Of a stretch of DNA of 64,000 nt, positions 31,379 to 41,316 are shown one piece after another (position 1 is the stretch's first letter; every line of letters starts with the position of its first letter). The notes below the pieces were generated by a model. The model saw nothing but the letters and a program-made list of their open reading frames with translations. It was not told the origin of the DNA and searched no databases. Position numbers and translations under genes: made by a program. Source of the stretch: Phenylobacterium sp. (GTDB lineage Bacteria; Pseudomonadota; Alphaproteobacteria; Caulobacterales; Caulobacteraceae); assembly GCF_030697925.1 (NCBI RefSeq), contig NZ_JAUYOJ010000126.1, positions 1 through 64,000 on the forward strand. The letters run 5' to 3'.

Positions 31379-32293
31379 TCACGATCTAGCGGGGCGTTCA
31401 AGGCCGAGCATCGGCTCACCCACGATCTGCGTGCGATGCATCAGCCGCCGTTGGCGATTGTCGAAGGCGTCGCGGCGGTGCAGGACGCAACGGTTGTCCC
31501 ACATCACCAGGTCACCCACGCGCCAGTGCTGCTTCCAGACGAACCTATCCTGCGTGGCGTGCGCCCAGAGCCGATCGAGCAGCGCCTCGCTGTCCGAGAG
31601 AGTCAGGCCGACGACATAGGCCCCAGCCCGTCTCCCCAGGAAAAGGCAGGGCCTGCCGGTGACGGGATGCACGCTCACCAAGGGGTGGCGCGCGCCTGGC
31701 GTGGCGCGAGGGTCGTCTACCGGCGCATATCCGCTCCGCAGCCGACCCGACGAGTCCCGACTGGCGTCGTGCACGCAGCTCAGCGTCGATATCTGCGCCT
31801 TGACCTCGGTGGGCAGGTCCTCGAAGGCGGCGTACATGTTGGCGAACCAGGTCGAGCCGCCCTCAGGGGGACACTCGATCGCGTAGAGCAGGCTCGCCCG
31901 AGGCGGCGCGGGATTGTAGGTCATGTCGGCGTGCCAGGCCGCCTCGCCATAGCCCAGCGAGCCTAGCTTCCGCCCTTCGACGACGATGTTCGAGATCGAG
32001 ATCACCCAGCGGGCATAAGGCAGCTCGCCGGGGCTTGGCCGATACTGCGGGTGCACGTCGAGTTCGCCGAACATCTGGCTGAACCGCACCAGATCGGCAT
32101 CGCTGAGGCGCTGAGCGGAGAGCCGCAGCACCAGATGCTCTGTCCACGCCTGGCCGATAGCGTCGACCGCCTCGGGGTCGAGTGGCAAGGACAGGTCGAC
32201 CCCGTGGACGTCCGCCGCGAGGGCGGCGCCTGTAGGCTGAATCCAGACCTCGGAAGCTGGCGACCCGCCGTCCATCGTGGCTGTAGGTTTCAT
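31379..32293 (-). CDS. TauD/TfdA family Fe(II)/2-oxoglutarate dioxygenase
   Basis: 304 aa; AAWHADMTYNPAPPRASLLYAIECPPEGGSTWFANMYAAFEDLP; HPVTGRPCLFLG; WDNRCVLHRRDAFDN. Confidence 0.93.
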   Translation of the reverse strand: MKPTATMDGGSPASEVWIQPTGAALAADVHGVDLSLPLDPEAVDAIGQAWTEHLVLRLSAQRLSDADLVRFSQMFGELDVHPQYRPSPGELPYARWVISISNIVVEGRKLGSLGYGEAAWHADMTYNPAPPRASLLYAIECPPEGGSTWFANMYAAFEDLPTEVKAQISTLSCVHDASRDSSGRLRSGYAPVDDPRATPGARHPLVSVHPVTGRPCLFLGRRAGAYVVGLTLSDSEALLDRLWAHATQDRFVWKQHWRVGDLVMWDNRCVLHRRDAFDNRQRRLMHRTQIVGEPMLGLERPARS

Positions 32294-32296
32294 GGC

Positions 32297-33343
32297 CTAG
32301 CTCCCAGGGAGGTTCGTGCGGGCCTTGGCCGGCCTGCCGAAGGCCTCGCGATGGATCGCCTTCGCTGAGCAGACCGGAAGCGCCCGCCCATTGTGGAGAT
32401 TGAGCCAAAGCCTGAGCAGCAGGCGCTTTCGGCTCGGTTCGGGGAAGTCGACGAACTGAGTCCGCTTGTGCAGCACCATGTAGTTGTCGACCAGCAGGAG
32501 GTCCCCCGGCCGCATGGCGAACCGAAGCGACAGGCCCGGACTCTCGGCGATCCGCTCCACCGTCTCGAGGGCTTCCAGCTCTTCGGCAGGGATCGGCTCG
32601 CCCGTCACCTCGGGCAGGGAACGGATGGATTGCGGGTTGATGCCGCCCGTCAGGCGACCATCGGCGTGGATGTAGGCCGCGTCCCGGACCGGGCCGACCC
32701 GGCCTTTCTCCTCGCCGCCGGGGGCCGTCTCGGTGAGGCGAACGTAGTAGTTGAAGCCGCGATAGAGCGTCTCCAGGACATGGGGGGCTTCATCCAGGAG
32801 GCGGTTGTAGATCGTCATCGTGCTGACGATCTCGCTCTCCCCGCCCTCTGCGGCTGCCCGCACGCACAACAGGGACACCACGTCGGCGACGTCGGAGTGA
32901 AACCGCATCTCCGCGTTGCTCGTGTATCCCCGGGCGTGCGGGTCCTCACCGTAGCGCCCGCCCCGGTCGGTCACCTCGGCGATCAGGTCGCCCTTGGCGT
33001 TCTGCGCGACCATCTCGCCGAAATGCGCGCCGATGACCCAGTACCAGCGGCGGAGCTCGGCCTCGGATCCGCGCGTGTCCAGGCCCCTCATCAGGATGAA
33101 GCCGCGCCCGTTCTCGAGCTCGTCGGCCATACGCGCGATTCGTGCGCCAAAGGTCGGCAGGGGAAGCTCGCCGGGGCCATAGCAGGGCCACTGCGCCGGG
33201 TCCGACGGCAGCCTGTCCGCAGCCCGTCGCAGTTCATCGAACTCCGCCGCATCGACGGTGTCGATCCAACCGCTGGTCTGCTGGAGTTCGGCGCCGTCCC
33301 AGGCCATGCGCGGATCGACGGGTGTCGTCTTGATGTCGGACAT
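32297..33343 (-). CDS. TauD/TfdA-like dioxygenase, second type
   Basis: 348 aa; NAEMRFHSDVADVVSLLCVRAAAEGGESEIVSTMTIYN...LLLVDNYMVLHKRTQFVDFPEPSRKRLLLRLWL. Confidence 0.9.
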   Translation of the reverse strand: MSDIKTTPVDPRMAWDGAELQQTSGWIDTVDAAEFDELRRAADRLPSDPAQWPCYGPGELPLPTFGARIARMADELENGRGFILMRGLDTRGSEAELRRWYWVIGAHFGEMVAQNAKGDLIAEVTDRGGRYGEDPHARGYTSNAEMRFHSDVADVVSLLCVRAAAEGGESEIVSTMTIYNRLLDEAPHVLETLYRGFNYYVRLTETAPGGEEKGRVGPVRDAAYIHADGRLTGGINPQSIRSLPEVTGEPIPAEELEALETVERIAESPGLSLRFAMRPGDLLLVDNYMVLHKRTQFVDFPEPSRKRLLLRLWLNLHNGRALPVCSAKAIHREAFGRPAKARTNLPGS

Positions 33344-33487
33344 GGGTCCAATCCCGGACGTCAGCAGGCTTGCTCCCGCTGGGGCAAGTCAAGTTCTATA
33401 TGTTGAACTTCTATCGCACATGTTGATACGATGGGCAGGACACGTCAAGCCCGCCGGTTGGCGGGTCGCACGCCGGGGTCGCCGAAA

Positions 33488-34228
33488 TCAGCGAAGGGCC
33501 GCAGAAATCCGCTGGGCTGCGGTCTTGACGAGTTCCGCGAGTTCCGCGCAGCGCCCGTCCTTGTCGATGCGGAACTGCGGGCCGGAGATGCCGACCGCCG
33601 CGGCGGGCGTCCCGTTCGGGTACCGGATCACGGAGCCCAGCCCCCAGACGCCCTCGCGGATCTCGCCGCGATTAATCGCGTAGTCGAGCTCGCGAGCGCG
33701 GGCGAGTTCGGCCTTCAGGCGCTCCGGGTCGGTGATCGTGTTGTCGGTGTACTTAGTGAGGTTCACGAGAACCCGGTCCAGCTCCGGCCTGGGAAGCTGC
33801 GACAGCAGCGCCTTGCCGGTGGCGCCGGCCGCCGCCGGCGCGCGCCCGCCGAGCCGGCTGTAGGCTGCTACCGGCTCAAGGCTGTCGATCTTGTCGATGA
33901 ACACCACCTCGGTTCCGTCCCGAACCGCCAGGTGGACCGTTTCGCGGCACTGAGCGGACAGCCAGTGCAGCGTTTCGTTGGCGCGGCCTCGCAGGTCGAA
34001 CCGCTCGACCACGAGCGCGCCGAGCTCCCAGAGCAGCAGGCTGGGCGTGAAATCCTTGGTGCTGGGGTCCTGTCGGATGTACCCCGCGCTCTCGAGGGTC
34101 TTCAGCGCGCGATAGGCATTGCTCTTCGTAAGATCGAGTTCCGCAGCGACCTCGATGATCCGGACGTTTCGGTTGGCGCGGACCACATAGTCCAGCACCT
34201 GCAACCCTTTCAGCAGCGTCTTGTCCAT
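33488..34228 (-). CDS. IclR family transcriptional regulator
   Basis: 246 aa; LLKGLQVLDYVVRANRNVRIIEVAAELDLTKSNAYRALKTLESAGYI; effector domain AAAGATGKALLSQLP. Confidence 0.93.
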   Translation of the reverse strand: MDKTLLKGLQVLDYVVRANRNVRIIEVAAELDLTKSNAYRALKTLESAGYIRQDPSTKDFTPSLLLWELGALVVERFDLRGRANETLHWLSAQCRETVHLAVRDGTEVVFIDKIDSLEPVAAYSRLGGRAPAAAGATGKALLSQLPRPELDRVLVNLTKYTDNTITDPERLKAELARARELDYAINRGEIREGVWGLGSVIRYPNGTPAAAVGISGPQFRIDKDGRCAELAELVKTAAQRISAALR

Positions 34229-34356
34229 GGATCCCCGCGAGCCCTCCGGGCGAAGCCTCTATCGCTGCCCCGCAGCGTCTTTAGCGCCCGCCTCGCCGCT
34301 TCGTCACGGAGAACCGCGACCGCCGCTTGACCTGCAAGCGTTCCGGTCCGACACTG

Positions 34357-34388
34357 GTATCACAGTATAACTCACAGTATCATTATAC
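34357..34388. promoter_or_regulatory. Related operator-like half-sites between iclR-type gene and cupin gene
   Basis: GTATCACAGTATAACTCACAGTATCATTATAC contains two GTATCA half-sites and the palindrome-like GTATCATTATAC. Confidence 0.5.
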
Positions 34389-34408
34389 GCAACTGGCGAG
34401 GATCGCAG

Positions 34409-35017
34409 ATGGTCGAAGCTGAGCCCACCGAGTTGACGGGCCGCAGACGGCTCAAGGTGTTCCTGGCCGGACTCGCCGCGCAGGTGGCGCAAGCCGGCGA
34501 CGATGAGGCTGCGGTCCTCCGGGGCGCAGCGCCTTGTCTGCAGGCGCTCGTGTCGCACGACGACTGGCTGGATGACGAGTTCGGCGAGCCGGACCCGGAG
34601 CACGGGCGCCAGTACCTCCTTTACTGCGATCCCCTGCGTCGCTTCTCGGTCGTGAGCGTCGTCTGGGGTCCGGGTCATGACACCCCGATCCATGACCACA
34701 CCACCTGGGGTCTCGTCGGGGTGCTTCGCGGCGCCGAACTCGAGGAAACGTTCGCGCTGGAAGAGGGTCGGCCCGTGAAGCGCGGGGAGTCGCGCCTGGA
34801 GCCAGGCGATGTGGTGACGCTGTCGCCCAGGCACGGTGACATCCATCGGGTCCGCAACGCCTTCGACGACCGGGTGTCCATCAGCATCCACGTCTACGGC
34901 GGCGATATCGGAGCCATTCAGCGCCACATGTACTCCGAGGACGGGGAGGTGCGGACCTTCGCCACCGGGTACGCAAATCGCTTCCTGCCGAATGTCTGGG
35001 GCGCAGCTGCGGCATGA
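34409..35017 (+). CDS. Cysteine dioxygenase-family (thiol dioxygenase-like) cupin
   Basis: 202 aa; GPGHDTPIHDHTTWGLVGVLRGAELEETF...GDIHRVRNAFDDRVSISIHVYGGDIG. Confidence 0.85.
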   Translation: MVEAEPTELTGRRRLKVFLAGLAAQVAQAGDDEAAVLRGAAPCLQALVSHDDWLDDEFGEPDPEHGRQYLLYCDPLRRFSVVSVVWGPGHDTPIHDHTTWGLVGVLRGAELEETFALEEGRPVKRGESRLEPGDVVTLSPRHGDIHRVRNAFDDRVSISIHVYGGDIGAIQRHMYSEDGEVRTFATGYANRFLPNVWGAAAA

Positions 35018-35024
35018 ACCGGAC

Positions 35025-35061
35025 GTTTCATTATTTGATACATCATGTCGCATCTTGATAC
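35025..35061. promoter_or_regulatory. Composite operator site 2
   Basis: GTTTCATTATTTGATAC-atcatgtc-GCATCTTGATAC, upstream of rhodanese gene; same architecture and N8 spacing as site 1. Confidence 0.7.
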
Positions 35062-35173
35062 TTCCCGCTGATCTGCCTACAAGCGGCGCGGGCATGACGG
35101 AAGCTGGCACAGAACGGCCGAGCGTCTGCCGCGCCATCCGACGGCGCCATCGCGAACCGAACAGCAGGCCTGA

Positions 35174-36802
35174 ATGAACGACGCGTCCGAACCTTCGCAT
35201 CACCAGTCATCCCGCGGCCCGGCGTCGTCGGAGTACGCTACCATCTCCGCACGCGAGGTACGGCGGCTCATGGTCACCCGCCACGAGGTCGCCTTGCTCG
35301 ACGTCCGCGAGGAAGGCGCCTACGCCCAGGCGCATCCGCTGCTCGCCGCGTCGCTTCCGGTGAGCCAGCTGGAGCTGCAGATTCTGGATCGCGTGCCGCG
35401 CTGCTCCACAACGATCGTCGTCTATGACGACGACGGGCGGCTCTCCCTGCGGGCGCAGGAAATCCTTCGCCGCCTGGGCTACTCGGACGTGCGCACCCTC
35501 TGCGGCGGGCTCGAAGGCTGGCGCCAGACGGGGTACCAGCTGTTCCAGGACGTCAACAGCGCGAGCAAGGCGTTCGGCGAGCTGGTGGAGGCCCGCCGGG
35601 ACACGCCCTCCATCCCGCCCCAAGAGCTACGCCGCCTGCTGGACTCCGGCGACAACGTCGTCGTGCTCGACAGCCGTCGGTTCGACGAGTTCCAGACCAT
35701 GACCATCCCGAGCGCGGTCAGCACGCCGGGCGCCGAGCTGGTCCTGCGCGCCACCAGCCTTGCGCCCGACCCGGCCACACGGATCATCGTCAACTGCGCC
35801 GGCCGCACCCGCAGCATTATCGGCGCGCAGTCGCTGCTCAACGCCGGTCTCCACGGCCGCGTCGCGGCGCTTCGCGACGGCGCCATCGGCTGGAGCCTCG
35901 CGGGCCTGGATCTGGAGCACGGCGCCGCGCGCCGCTCCGATTCGACTCCCCTGCAAGAGACGGACGCCATGCGCAGACGCGCGCGCGAGGTCGCCTATCG
36001 CGCCGGCGTCCGCCACATCGACGTCGAGACTCTCGATTTCCTCCGCGGCGACCCCATACGCACCACCTATTGCTTTGATGTGCGGCAGCCCGCTGAGTTC
36101 GAGACGCGACATGCCTCGGGTTTCCGGAATGCGCCGGGGGGACAGCTGGTCCAGGAAACCGACGTCAGCGCGCCCGTGCGCGGCGCCCGGATCGTGCTGC
36201 ACGACCCCCTGGGGGCACGGGCCGACATGACGGCCTCCTGGCTCGCCCAGATGGGGTGGGACACCTATGTCCTCGACGACCTGGCTCCGTGCGAGGCGAC
36301 GGGACCGGACCGTCCGCAACTCCCGCCCCTGCCACAGCACGGGCTCATCGCCGCCGACGCGCTCGCCGAGAAGCTCTCGGCGCAAACCGTGCAGGTGCTC
36401 GACCTCGGCCCTAGTCCTGAGCGCGCGCGCGCCCACATCCCCGGCAGTTGGTTCGTCATCCGGTCCATGATGGCCGAGGCGCTACAGGCCCTGGGACCGC
36501 CCAAGCCCCTCGTGCTCTGCTCCCCCGACGGTGTGCTGGCCGCTTTCGCGGCGCCCGAGGTCGAGGCGCTGACCGGGGCGGCGCCAATGGTGCTGCAGGG
36601 TGGTCTCGCCGCCTGGCGCGCCCGCGGCCTGCCGGTCGAGGCGGGACTTGGCGACCTGCTCAGCCCCACGACCGACGTCTACAAGCGGCCTTACGAGGGC
36701 GTAGGCAACGGCCACGCCGCGATGCGGGCCTACATCGACTGGGAACACGGTCTCGTGGAGCAACTCGCGCGTGACGCCTCCCACGGCTTTGTCGTGATCT
36801 GA
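35174..36802 (+). CDS. Tandem rhodanese-domain (about 4 domains) sulfurtransferase
   Basis: 542 aa; repeated rhodanese units; IIVNCAGRTRSIIGAQSLLNAG (active-site Cys), LVLCSPDGVLAAFAAPEVEALTGAAPMVLQGGLAAWRARGLPVE. Confidence 0.87.
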   Translation: MNDASEPSHHQSSRGPASSEYATISAREVRRLMVTRHEVALLDVREEGAYAQAHPLLAASLPVSQLELQILDRVPRCSTTIVVYDDDGRLSLRAQEILRRLGYSDVRTLCGGLEGWRQTGYQLFQDVNSASKAFGELVEARRDTPSIPPQELRRLLDSGDNVVVLDSRRFDEFQTMTIPSAVSTPGAELVLRATSLAPDPATRIIVNCAGRTRSIIGAQSLLNAGLHGRVAALRDGAIGWSLAGLDLEHGAARRSDSTPLQETDAMRRRAREVAYRAGVRHIDVETLDFLRGDPIRTTYCFDVRQPAEFETRHASGFRNAPGGQLVQETDVSAPVRGARIVLHDPLGARADMTASWLAQMGWDTYVLDDLAPCEATGPDRPQLPPLPQHGLIAADALAEKLSAQTVQVLDLGPSPERARAHIPGSWFVIRSMMAEALQALGPPKPLVLCSPDGVLAAFAAPEVEALTGAAPMVLQGGLAAWRARGLPVEAGLGDLLSPTTDVYKRPYEGVGNGHAAMRAYIDWEHGLVEQLARDASHGFVVI

Positions 36803-36821
36803 TGCTGTCGGGGCCCACAGC

Positions 36822-37769
36822 GTGACCTCGATCCGTGTCGCGAGCCAGTTGAACGGAGCGCTCAACCAGGCCTTCGCCGATCTCCCGGGCGTGGAAATCC
36901 TGCCCGTCCCACAGCACCCGCCCCTGCGCCTGCCGGACGGTGTGGAAGTGCTCATCGCCTCGCCCACAGGCGCGGCGGGCGCAGGCCTGCCAGCCGCGCC
37001 GCCGCCGGGCTGGCCTTTCGACGCCCGGTGGGTGCAACTCGTCTCGGTGGGGATCGACGCCTATCCGGCCTGGCTGTTCCGGGGGCCGGTCGTGACGGCG
37101 GCTCGCGGCGCGTCAGCCGTGGCGCTGGCGGAGTTCGCGATCGCCACGATCTTCGCCGCCGCGAAGCGATTGCCCGACATCTGGATACGGGCCGCCGCAG
37201 ACTGGGCGCCCTCGCCCCTCGGCATGGTGCAGGGGCAAACCCTCGGCCTAGTGGGCTTTGGCGCCTTGGGGGAGGCGCTGGCCCCCCGGGCCCAGGCGCT
37301 CGGCATGAAGGTGTTGGCGACCCGGCGCTCCGCCGCCCCGATCGGCACCCCCGGGGTGGAGCGCCTCGACGACCTGGGCCAGATCTTCGAACAGTCGGAC
37401 CACGTGGTCCTTGCGGCCCCGGCCACGCCGCAGACGTTCCGGTTGGTTGACCGCGAGGTTCTGCGGCGCGCGAAACCCGGCCTGCACCTCGTGAATCTGG
37501 CCCGCGGAAGCCTGATCGACGACGAGGCGTTGCTGGAGGCGCTGGACGAAGGTCGCGTGGCGCTCGCAAGCCTCGATGTCGCCCTGCCCGAGCCCCTCCC
37601 CGCCGATCACCGCTTCTACCTGCATCCGCGGGTGCGCCTGTCGCCGCACACCTCGGTGCACACGCCCGACACGCTCTCCAATCTCCTCGCCCACTTCGCC
37701 GAGAACCTGGATCGCTTCCGCGCGAACGCCCCCTTGATCGGGGTGGTCGATCCCGCGCGCGGCTATTGA
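36822..37769 (+). CDS. D-isomer-specific 2-hydroxyacid dehydrogenase family protein
   Basis: 315 aa, GTG start; GQTLGLVGFGALGEALAPRAQALGMKVLATRR; LHLVNLARGSLIDDEALLEALDEGRVALASLDV. Confidence 0.9.
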   Translation: MTSIRVASQLNGALNQAFADLPGVEILPVPQHPPLRLPDGVEVLIASPTGAAGAGLPAAPPPGWPFDARWVQLVSVGIDAYPAWLFRGPVVTAARGASAVALAEFAIATIFAAAKRLPDIWIRAAADWAPSPLGMVQGQTLGLVGFGALGEALAPRAQALGMKVLATRRSAAPIGTPGVERLDDLGQIFEQSDHVVLAAPATPQTFRLVDREVLRRAKPGLHLVNLARGSLIDDEALLEALDEGRVALASLDVALPEPLPADHRFYLHPRVRLSPHTSVHTPDTLSNLLAHFAENLDRFRANAPLIGVVDPARGY

Positions 37770-38629
37770 AGAGGACGCCGCCGTTGACCCCAGCCCTTCC
37801 GCCCCACGCCGCCGCTCGGGGCGGTCACCCCGCGAGACTCCCTTCGGCGCTGCCGGAGCACTTCGACCTCTCCGCGGCAATTCCCGTGCAGCCCACGGTC
37901 GAGGCCGAACGGCTCTACCGCAAGCAACGCCTGGCCGCCGGCTATCGCCTGTTCGCCCGAGCCGGGTTCGACCTCGGCGGAGCCGGTCACATCACCGTTC
38001 GCGATCCGGAAATGACCGACCACTTCTGGCTGAACCCCGCGGGGATGCATTTCAGCCGGATCAGGGTCTCGGATCTCATGCTCGTGAGCCACGAGGGCCG
38101 CATCGTGCAGCCGCCCGCCAATGGGCCGCCGCGGCTGAACCGGGCCGCCTTCGCGATCCATTCGGAGCTGCACAGGGCCCGGCCCGACGTGGTCGCCGCC
38201 GCCCATTCGCATTCGCTGTATGGCAAGGCCTGGTCGGCGCTCGGGCGGCTGCTCGACCCCCTCACCCAGGACGCCGCCGCCTTCTACGAAGATCACGCCC
38301 TGTTCTGCGACTACGCCGGCGTCGTGCTCGATGCGAGCGAGGGCCAGAAGCTCGCCCGGACGCTGGGGCCGATGAAGGCGGTAATCCTGCAAAACCACGG
38401 CATCCTCACGGTCGGCCAGACGGTGGAGGCCGCCGTCTGGCGCTACATCGCGCTCGAGAACGCCTGTCAGGCCCAGCTGTTGGCTGAGGCCGCCGGGCAG
38501 ACCCGCCCGATGCCCCCCGAGGTGGCCCGGCTCACCGCGAGCCAGGTGGGAACCGAGCTCGGCGCGCTCTACTCGTTCCAGCCCTATTGGGATGTCGTAA
38601 GCGAGGAGGAGCCGGACCTCTTTGATTGA
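37766..38629 (+). CDS. Class II aldolase/adducin family protein
   Basis: GHITVRDPEMTDHFWLNPAGMHFSRIRVSDLMLV...VVAAAHSHSLYGKAWSALGR...ILQNHGILTVG. Confidence 0.9.
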   Translation: MKRTPPLTPALPPHAAARGGHPARLPSALPEHFDLSAAIPVQPTVEAERLYRKQRLAAGYRLFARAGFDLGGAGHITVRDPEMTDHFWLNPAGMHFSRIRVSDLMLVSHEGRIVQPPANGPPRLNRAAFAIHSELHRARPDVVAAAHSHSLYGKAWSALGRLLDPLTQDAAAFYEDHALFCDYAGVVLDASEGQKLARTLGPMKAVILQNHGILTVGQTVEAAVWRYIALENACQAQLLAEAAGQTRPMPPEVARLTASQVGTELGALYSFQPYWDVVSEEEPDLFD

Positions 38630-38653
38630 CGAGCGGCTGTCGAGACCGGCCGG

Positions 38654-40045
38654 TTAGCCCGTCGGGCTCCGCCAGGCTTCAGCCAGCTGGACGGCCTGGC
38701 GCATGCTGCGAAACCCGAGGGCCAGCAGGATCGCCGAGGCCGGTCCCAGGACGGCGAACATCAGGGTGAGCGAGGATCCCAGCTTCGCCTCATCCCGGAA
38801 CACGAAATCGGTGAGCCCGCCCACCAGGGTCGGGCCGAGGCCCAGCCCGAGGCCATTGCTGACCAGGAGGAACATGGCGCCGATCTGGCCGCGCATCTCG
38901 TTGGGCGTGACGATCTGCAAGGCTGCGGCCGCCGTCGCCCCGAGGGGAATGGCCGCTGCGATCGGAACGGCAAGCCAGAGGAAGATCACCGGATCGCGCA
39001 CCTGGAAGGCGGCGAGGCCGGTCACGGTGATCAGCACGGCCACGGCCGCGTAGACCCGCAGGTGGGCGTCCGCCCGACCAGCGCCGAAAAGCCGGTCGAC
39101 CAGCCAGCCGGACGCCAGGACCCCCACGCTGCCGCCAAGGCCGAGGATCAGCGCCAGAGGCAGGGTGACCTGGCCGATCGTCCATCCGAAGCTCCGGATC
39201 ATGTAGACCGGCAGCCAACTGGTGAAGCCCCAGCCGACGATCGCTAGCAGGCCGAAGCCGATGAAGTGGCAGGCGAAGAACCCCCGCCTCTCGGCGATAA
39301 AGCGAAACGTGGCCGAGAGCGGCGGGTGGGTGGCGTGCAGCCTGTCCCGGCGCTTCGGCTCCCGGAGCAGGAAGATCAACAGGCCGAGCACGAGCCCCGG
39401 CAGTCCGGTGACGATGAAGACATATTGCCACGACGCGACTTCGCCGAGGAACGGCAGAGAATGGACGTGTCCCGCTTCGGCGAAACTCACGATCGCGCCG
39501 CCCAGTCCTACGGCCAGGCCATTGCCCAGGGTGGAGCCCACCAGAAGCACCGAGAGCGCGAAGGCCAGCCGAGAGGGCTGGAAGAGATCGGCCAGCATCG
39601 AATAGGCGGCCGGCGCGAGCGCCGCCTCGCCCGCCCCGACGCCGAGGCGGGCGACGAGCAGCTGGCCGAACGTCTGCGCCAGTCCGCAGCTCGCCGCGCA
39701 GATCCCCCAGATCGTCACCCCGCACCACACGATGGGCCGTCGCGGGAAGCGATCCACCAACCAGCCGATCGGCACCGACGCGACGCTGTAGAACAGCGCG
39801 AACACGAGGCCCTGGAGGAGGCCGATCTGGAAGTCGGAAATACCAAGGTCGCGCTTGATCGGACCGACCATCAGGCTCAGCACCTGCCGATCGAGCAGCG
39901 ATAGGGCATAGAGGACAACCAGGATGGGCAGCGCCCGCCAAGCGCCCGGCTGATTTCCCGCGGCCAAATCCCTGCTCCCCGCCCGCCGGTCTCGGCCCGT
40001 GCGGTCCGGCGTTTGAGTGGGCGCAGGGAGGTCGGCCGAGCGCAA
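38654..40045 (-). CDS. MFS transporter
   Basis: 463 aa; LYALSLLDRQVLSLMVGPIKRDLGISDFQIGLLQGLVFALFYSVASVPIGWLVDRFPRRPIV. Confidence 0.9.
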   Translation of the reverse strand: MRSADLPAPTQTPDRTGRDRRAGSRDLAAGNQPGAWRALPILVVLYALSLLDRQVLSLMVGPIKRDLGISDFQIGLLQGLVFALFYSVASVPIGWLVDRFPRRPIVWCGVTIWGICAASCGLAQTFGQLLVARLGVGAGEAALAPAAYSMLADLFQPSRLAFALSVLLVGSTLGNGLAVGLGGAIVSFAEAGHVHSLPFLGEVASWQYVFIVTGLPGLVLGLLIFLLREPKRRDRLHATHPPLSATFRFIAERRGFFACHFIGFGLLAIVGWGFTSWLPVYMIRSFGWTIGQVTLPLALILGLGGSVGVLASGWLVDRLFGAGRADAHLRVYAAVAVLITVTGLAAFQVRDPVIFLWLAVPIAAAIPLGATAAAALQIVTPNEMRGQIGAMFLLVSNGLGLGLGPTLVGGLTDFVFRDEAKLGSSLTLMFAVLGPASAILLALGFRSMRQAVQLAEAWRSPTG

Positions 40046-40119
40046 GCGCGCTCGGCCGACAGGTCGCGTAGCGACTAGGGGAGGAACATCGCCACGCGGT
40101 GTCGGGTCGGAGCCTTGAA

Positions 40120-41316
40120 TTAGATCACCTCCCGCGCACGCAGATCGCCGATCGCCGCCGCGTCGTAGCCGAGGCGGGTCAGCAACTCGGCCGCATGCTC
40201 GCCGGGCGAGGCGATGCGCGCGCCAATGGCGCCCTGTCCGTGCGCCAAGCGGAAGCCTGGGCCCACCAGCTCGACGGGGCCGTGCGGGGTCTCGAACGTC
40301 TGCAGGGTTCCGCGATGGGCCACCTGGGGGTGCGCCATGATCTCCTCCAGGGTGTAGACCGTGGCGCAGGGGACGCCGGCTTCGGTGAGCCGCTGCTCCC
40401 AGGCGGCGGGCCCCGCGTCGGCCATGGCGGCTTCTATGACCTCGCGCAACGCAGCCGCGTGCTCAAGGCGCGTGGACCAGTCGGCGAAGCGCGGATCGGC
40501 AAGCACATCGGCGCGCCCGAGCACGTTCATCAGGCTCACGAACTGCTTTTCCGTCAGGACCGCGAGCACGATGTAGCCGTCGCCGCAGCGGAACCGGTCG
40601 GCGGTGGGCAGGCGGCTGACCGAGCGGTTCCCGAACTGCCGGTGCAGCACACCGGTGATGGTGTATTCCGCGATCAAGCCGGCGAACATGTTCATCAACG
40701 AGTCCAGCATCGCCACGTCGATGTACTGGCCCGTCCCGGTCTGGGTCCGCTGATAGAGCGCCGCGGAAATGGCGAAAGCGCTGGTCAGGCCGGCGGTCAC
40801 GTCCGCGGCAGCGAACCCGGCCCGCATAGGCCCAGACTCGGGATCGCCAGTGAGCGACATCAGCCCCGACATCGCCTGGATCTTACCATCGAAGCTCGGC
40901 GTGCCGCTTTCCGGGCCGGTGGCCCCGAACCCGGAGATGGCGCAGTAGATTAGGTTCGGATTGATGCGAGACAGCTGCTCATAGCCGATACCCAGCCGGT
41001 TCATAACGCCCGGACGGAAATTCTCCACCACCACGTCGGCGTCGCGCACCAGGCGGTTCACGATCTCGATGGCCTCGGGCTTCGCCAGGTCGAGCGTGAG
41101 GCTGCGCTTTCCGGCGTTTACGGCGATCCAGGAGGGGCTCATGCGCCGCTCGGACCACTCACTTCGAACAGCCGAGCCACGCGCGGCCTCGCCGCCCCGA
41201 GGCTCCACCTTGAGGACATCGGCCCCCTGCATCGCGAGCTGGAACGTGCAGAATGGCCCAGAAAGGAAGTGGGTGAAGTCGAGGACGCGGACATTGGCGA
41301 AGGGCGGCGCGCTCAC
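40120..41316 (-). CDS. CaiB/BaiF CoA transferase family protein
   Basis: GTG start overlapping upstream stop (GTGA); NVRVLDFTHFLSGPFCTFQLAMQGADVLKVEPRGGEAAR; KRSLTLDLAKPEAIEIVNRLVRDADVVVENFRPGVM. Confidence 0.92.
   Translation of the reverse strand: MSAPPFANVRVLDFTHFLSGPFCTFQLAMQGADVLKVEPRGGEAARGSAVRSEWSERRMSPSWIAVNAGKRSLTLDLAKPEAIEIVNRLVRDADVVVENFRPGVMNRLGIGYEQLSRINPNLIYCAISGFGATGPESGTPSFDGKIQAMSGLMSLTGDPESGPMRAGFAAADVTAGLTSAFAISAALYQRTQTGTGQYIDVAMLDSLMNMFAGLIAEYTITGVLHRQFGNRSVSRLPTADRFRCGDGYIVLAVLTEKQFVSLMNVLGRADVLADPRFADWSTRLEHAAALREVIEAAMADAGPAAWEQRLTEAGVPCATVYTLEEIMAHPQVAHRGTLQTFETPHGPVELVGPGFRLAHGQGAIGARIASPGEHAAELLTRLGYDAAAIGDLRAREVI

Noticed and set aside
33392-33430. GTTCTATATGTTGAAC and TATCGCACATGTTGATAC near the TauD/IclR intergenic region as a fifth operator
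   Set aside because: Resembles the operator only loosely and lacks the conserved N8 architecture.
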